From Cystobacter fuscus (lineage in GTDB: Bacteria; Myxococcota; Myxococcia; Myxococcales; Myxococcaceae): 64,000 bases of DNA. A model generated the notes under the pieces. The model had not been told where the DNA came from, made no database searches, and was given only the letters and a program-made list of their open reading frames with translations. Positions 62,461 to 64,000 of the stretch are shown here, in pieces. Every line of letters begins with the position of its first letter. The first letter of the stretch is position 1. The stretch is taken from contig NZ_CP022098.1 of the NCBI RefSeq assembly GCF_002305875.1, positions 6,448,001 through 6,512,000 on the forward strand. Reading direction: 5' to 3'. The translations under genes and the position numbers were made by a program.

Positions 62461-63519
62461 CTAGCAGCCGTCCTCCACGGACGAGTCCACCACGCGGAAC
62501 CGGGTGCCGGCCCGGCTCTCGCGCGGGCGGGGCCCGGACAGGCGCCTCAACGTCTCCAGCATGTGCTGGGTGGCCTCGCGTCCCCGCCGCATCGACGCGA
62601 GCACCGTCCCGGCCCGCCCCGCGTACTCCAGGCACGACTCCAGCCAGTGCTTCACCAGCGGGTGCGGGCTGATCTCCAGGAACATGTGGTGCCCACGCGC
62701 GATCAGCGCGCCCGTGGCCTCGCGGAACAACACCGGCTCGGTGAGGTTGCGCACCCAGTGCTCCGCGCCAAGCCGCCGCGCCGCCACGTCGCCCCCCGTC
62801 ACCGTGGAGAAGAGCGGCAGGCGCTCGGTCCGGGGACACAGGCCCTCGAGCCGCTCGCGCAGCTCCTCGCCGAAGGGCTCCACCTGGGGGCAGTGCGCCG
62901 CCACCTCCGAGTCCACCCAGCGCGCCACCACGCCCTGCCTCCGCCAATGCGCCAGCGCCTGCTCCAGCACGAGCGGCTCCCCCGCCACCACCGTCCAGTC
63001 GGGGCTCGCGTGGATGACGCGCCACAGCCGCCCCTCCAGCCCGGGCGGCGCTTCCGCCGCCTGCTCCCACGTCAGCCCCACCACCGCCATCGCCCCCCGG
63101 CCCCGCAGCCGCCCCATGGTGCGCCCCTGCTGGCAGATGATGCGCATGGCGTCCTCCAGCGACAGCACCCCGGCCACCTGCGCCGCCGCCACCTCGCCGA
63201 TGCTGTGCCCCACCACCGCCGCCGGCTCCACTCCCCACGAGCGCCACAGCGCCGCCAGCGCCAGCTCCATCGCCACGATGGCCGGACAGCTCACCTCGAT
63301 GTCCCCGAGCGACGCCTCCCGTTCCGTCACCGCCTCCAGCAGCGACCACCCCAGGTGCCGGCGCACCTGCGCGTCACACGCGCTCAACACCATCTCGAAC
63401 ACCGTCGAGCGCTCCAGCAGCTCCCTCCCCATTCCCACCCACTGCGATCCCTGCCCGGAAAACACGAACACCGGACCGAGCCGACTCGCCTCGCGTTCCG
63501 CATCATTTTCGTGACGCAT
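62461..63519 (-). CDS. Stand-alone polyketide-type acyltransferase (AT)
   Basis: 352 residues from ATG 63519 with AGGAG seven bases upstream. A single acyl-CoA:ACP transacylase domain has VFVFSGQGSQWVGMGREL, the serine nucleophile Ser106 in GHSIGEVAAAQVAG, and the catalytic His209 in SEVAAHCPQVEP. The specificity tetrad reads VAAH, neither the HAFH of malonyl-specific nor the YASH of methylmalonyl-specific domains, so the substrate is uncertain. No ketosynthase or carrier domain is in the window. It may be a trans-acting AT, or a discrete AT of a polyketide or lipid cluster extending elsewhere. Part of its sequence (62942-62989) recurs as a relic in the array spacers. Confidence 0.9.
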   Translation of the reverse strand: MRHENDAEREASRLGPVFVFSGQGSQWVGMGRELLERSTVFEMVLSACDAQVRRHLGWSLLEAVTEREASLGDIEVSCPAIVAMELALAALWRSWGVEPAAVVGHSIGEVAAAQVAGVLSLEDAMRIICQQGRTMGRLRGRGAMAVVGLTWEQAAEAPPGLEGRLWRVIHASPDWTVVAGEPLVLEQALAHWRRQGVVARWVDSEVAAHCPQVEPFGEELRERLEGLCPRTERLPLFSTVTGGDVAARRLGAEHWVRNLTEPVLFREATGALIARGHHMFLEISPHPLVKHWLESCLEYAGRAGTVLASMRRGREATQHMLETLRRLSGPRPRESRAGTRFRVVDSSVEDGC

Positions 63520-63831
63520 CCGGGACTCCTCGGAGGACCATCCCAGACCCACTCCCGCATTGCAGGCCCCTTGGACTGCCCGTGAAAGTAGGTAAAGACA
63601 GACTCAGTGAAGTAATTCAGTACACGTGGATTTTTACCTCGGTTTCCCAACCTCGTGAAGAAATTTTTCCGGAATCCACGACTTATTGGATTTCCGTCCG
63701 GGACGGACGAATTCGCTGGACATCGGGCCCCTCATGCCCCTGCTCGATCCGTAGCCCACCAGGCAGGAATGTGTGCTTCGTCCCGCCATGGTCTGGCGGA
63801 GGATGTGAGAGAGCCGTAAAACGTCGAACCC
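63520..63831. other. Divergent intergenic region with A/T-rich centre
   Basis: 312 bp between the acyltransferase start and the plus-strand gene at 63832. The part from 63580 to 63690 is clearly A/T-richer than the window average and should hold the promoters of both divergent genes. No convincing -35/-10 pair, long inverted repeat or reading frame was found. Confidence 0.5.
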
Positions 63832-64000
63832 ATGAGCCAGGTTCGCTACCAGTTGCTCGGCCCCCTCTTTCCTGGCGAAGGCGCCAATCGGCCCCATCTC
63901 GCCCTTTCCCTCGAGGACGGCCAGCCCCCCAGACCCGTGGTGTTGATCTGGGCGCCTGCCGAGGTCACCCAGGACGCCGCGGCATTGGCGCGACTTCACA
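63832..64000 (+). CDS. N-terminus of a protein possibly kinase-like, cut by window end
   Basis: ATG 63832 opens a frame that runs to the window end (56 codons): MSQVRYQLLGPLFPGEGANR, then PHLALSLEDGQPPRPVVLIW, then PAEVTQDAAALARLH. The order of a YxLLGPL-type glycine-poor start, a VVLIW strand where VAIK would stand in a kinase, and an ALARLH helix resembles the N-lobe of divergent myxobacterial serine/threonine kinase-like proteins. The usual strand-3 lysine is not visible, so it may be an inactive relative. The ribosome site is weak. The codon usage is typical coding and the opposite frames are poorer. Confidence 0.5.
   Translation, partial: MSQVRYQLLGPLFPGEGANRPHLALSLEDGQPPRPVVLIWAPAEVTQDAAALARLH

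Overview
The window looks like chromosomal DNA of a myxobacterium, probably of the Cystobacter/Archangium/Stigmatella group. This is inferred from the very high G+C content with strongly third-position-biased codons, the many lipoproteins and two-component or kinase-like regulators, a M. xanthus-type minor-pilin/PilY1/cytochrome cluster, and a complete GlgE pathway. I saw no rRNA or tRNA genes, transposases or CRISPR arrays. Most genes are ordinary and densely packed. The exceptional part is a 14-kb tandem array near the right end.

Layout. 1-0.9 kb: two adjacent, frameshifted remnants, a lipoprotein and an immunity-like partner, both on the minus strand. 0.9-11.3 kb: a soluble GAF/PAS histidine kinase, a GH37 trehalase with an EF-hand, an orphan secreted protein, a membrane protein, a cytochrome P450, and a kinase-like gene (probable pseudokinase with an apparent G5 frameshift) followed by a NarL-type response regulator. 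11.7-19.6 kb: a minor-pilin operon in the order PilX, TfcP-like cytochrome c, PilY1, PilV, PilW, FimU, which would build the priming and tip complex of type IVa pili. 19.7-30.8 kb: a HAD 5'-nucleotidase, an RsmJ-like methyltransferase, a three-subunit molybdenum hydroxylase, a PLD-like protein of lower G+C, and an FtsB/diguanylate cyclase pair. 30.9-40.1 kb: an AsmA-like protein, a Fur regulator overlapping a cysteine-less TlpA-like lipoprotein, FmdB, small envelope proteins, a sorbosone-dehydrogenase-like lipoprotein, a PHP protein and two small conserved proteins. 40.6-47.8 kb: a complete GlgE operon (GlgE, TreS, maltokinase, GlgB) turning trehalose into branched alpha-glucan. With the trehalase at 2.8 kb, the window holds both degradation and glucan-forming fates of trehalose. 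47.9-48.4 kb: a DoxX-family protein.

48.5-62.4 kb: four head-to-tail copies of a two-gene cassette, a ~675-residue lipoprotein (A) and a 446-residue cytosolic protein (B). The copies are nearly identical except for one block of about 0.8 kb that spans the 3' end of A and the 5' start of B. That is the pattern expected of polymorphic toxin/immunity pairs that have been duplicated and then diversified at the toxin tip and its cognate immunity face. Copy 1 of A is broken by a 47-bp tandem duplication. Copies 1 and 4 share a 25-bp insertion that moves the start codon. Every inter-copy spacer carries a 48-bp piece matching the polyketide acyltransferase gene just downstream of the array. The window closes with that stand-alone acyltransferase (minus strand) and the first codons of a plus-strand protein that may be kinase-like.

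Limits: all family calls come from reading motifs by eye. No database search or alignment was run, and the toxin/immunity role of the array is inference.
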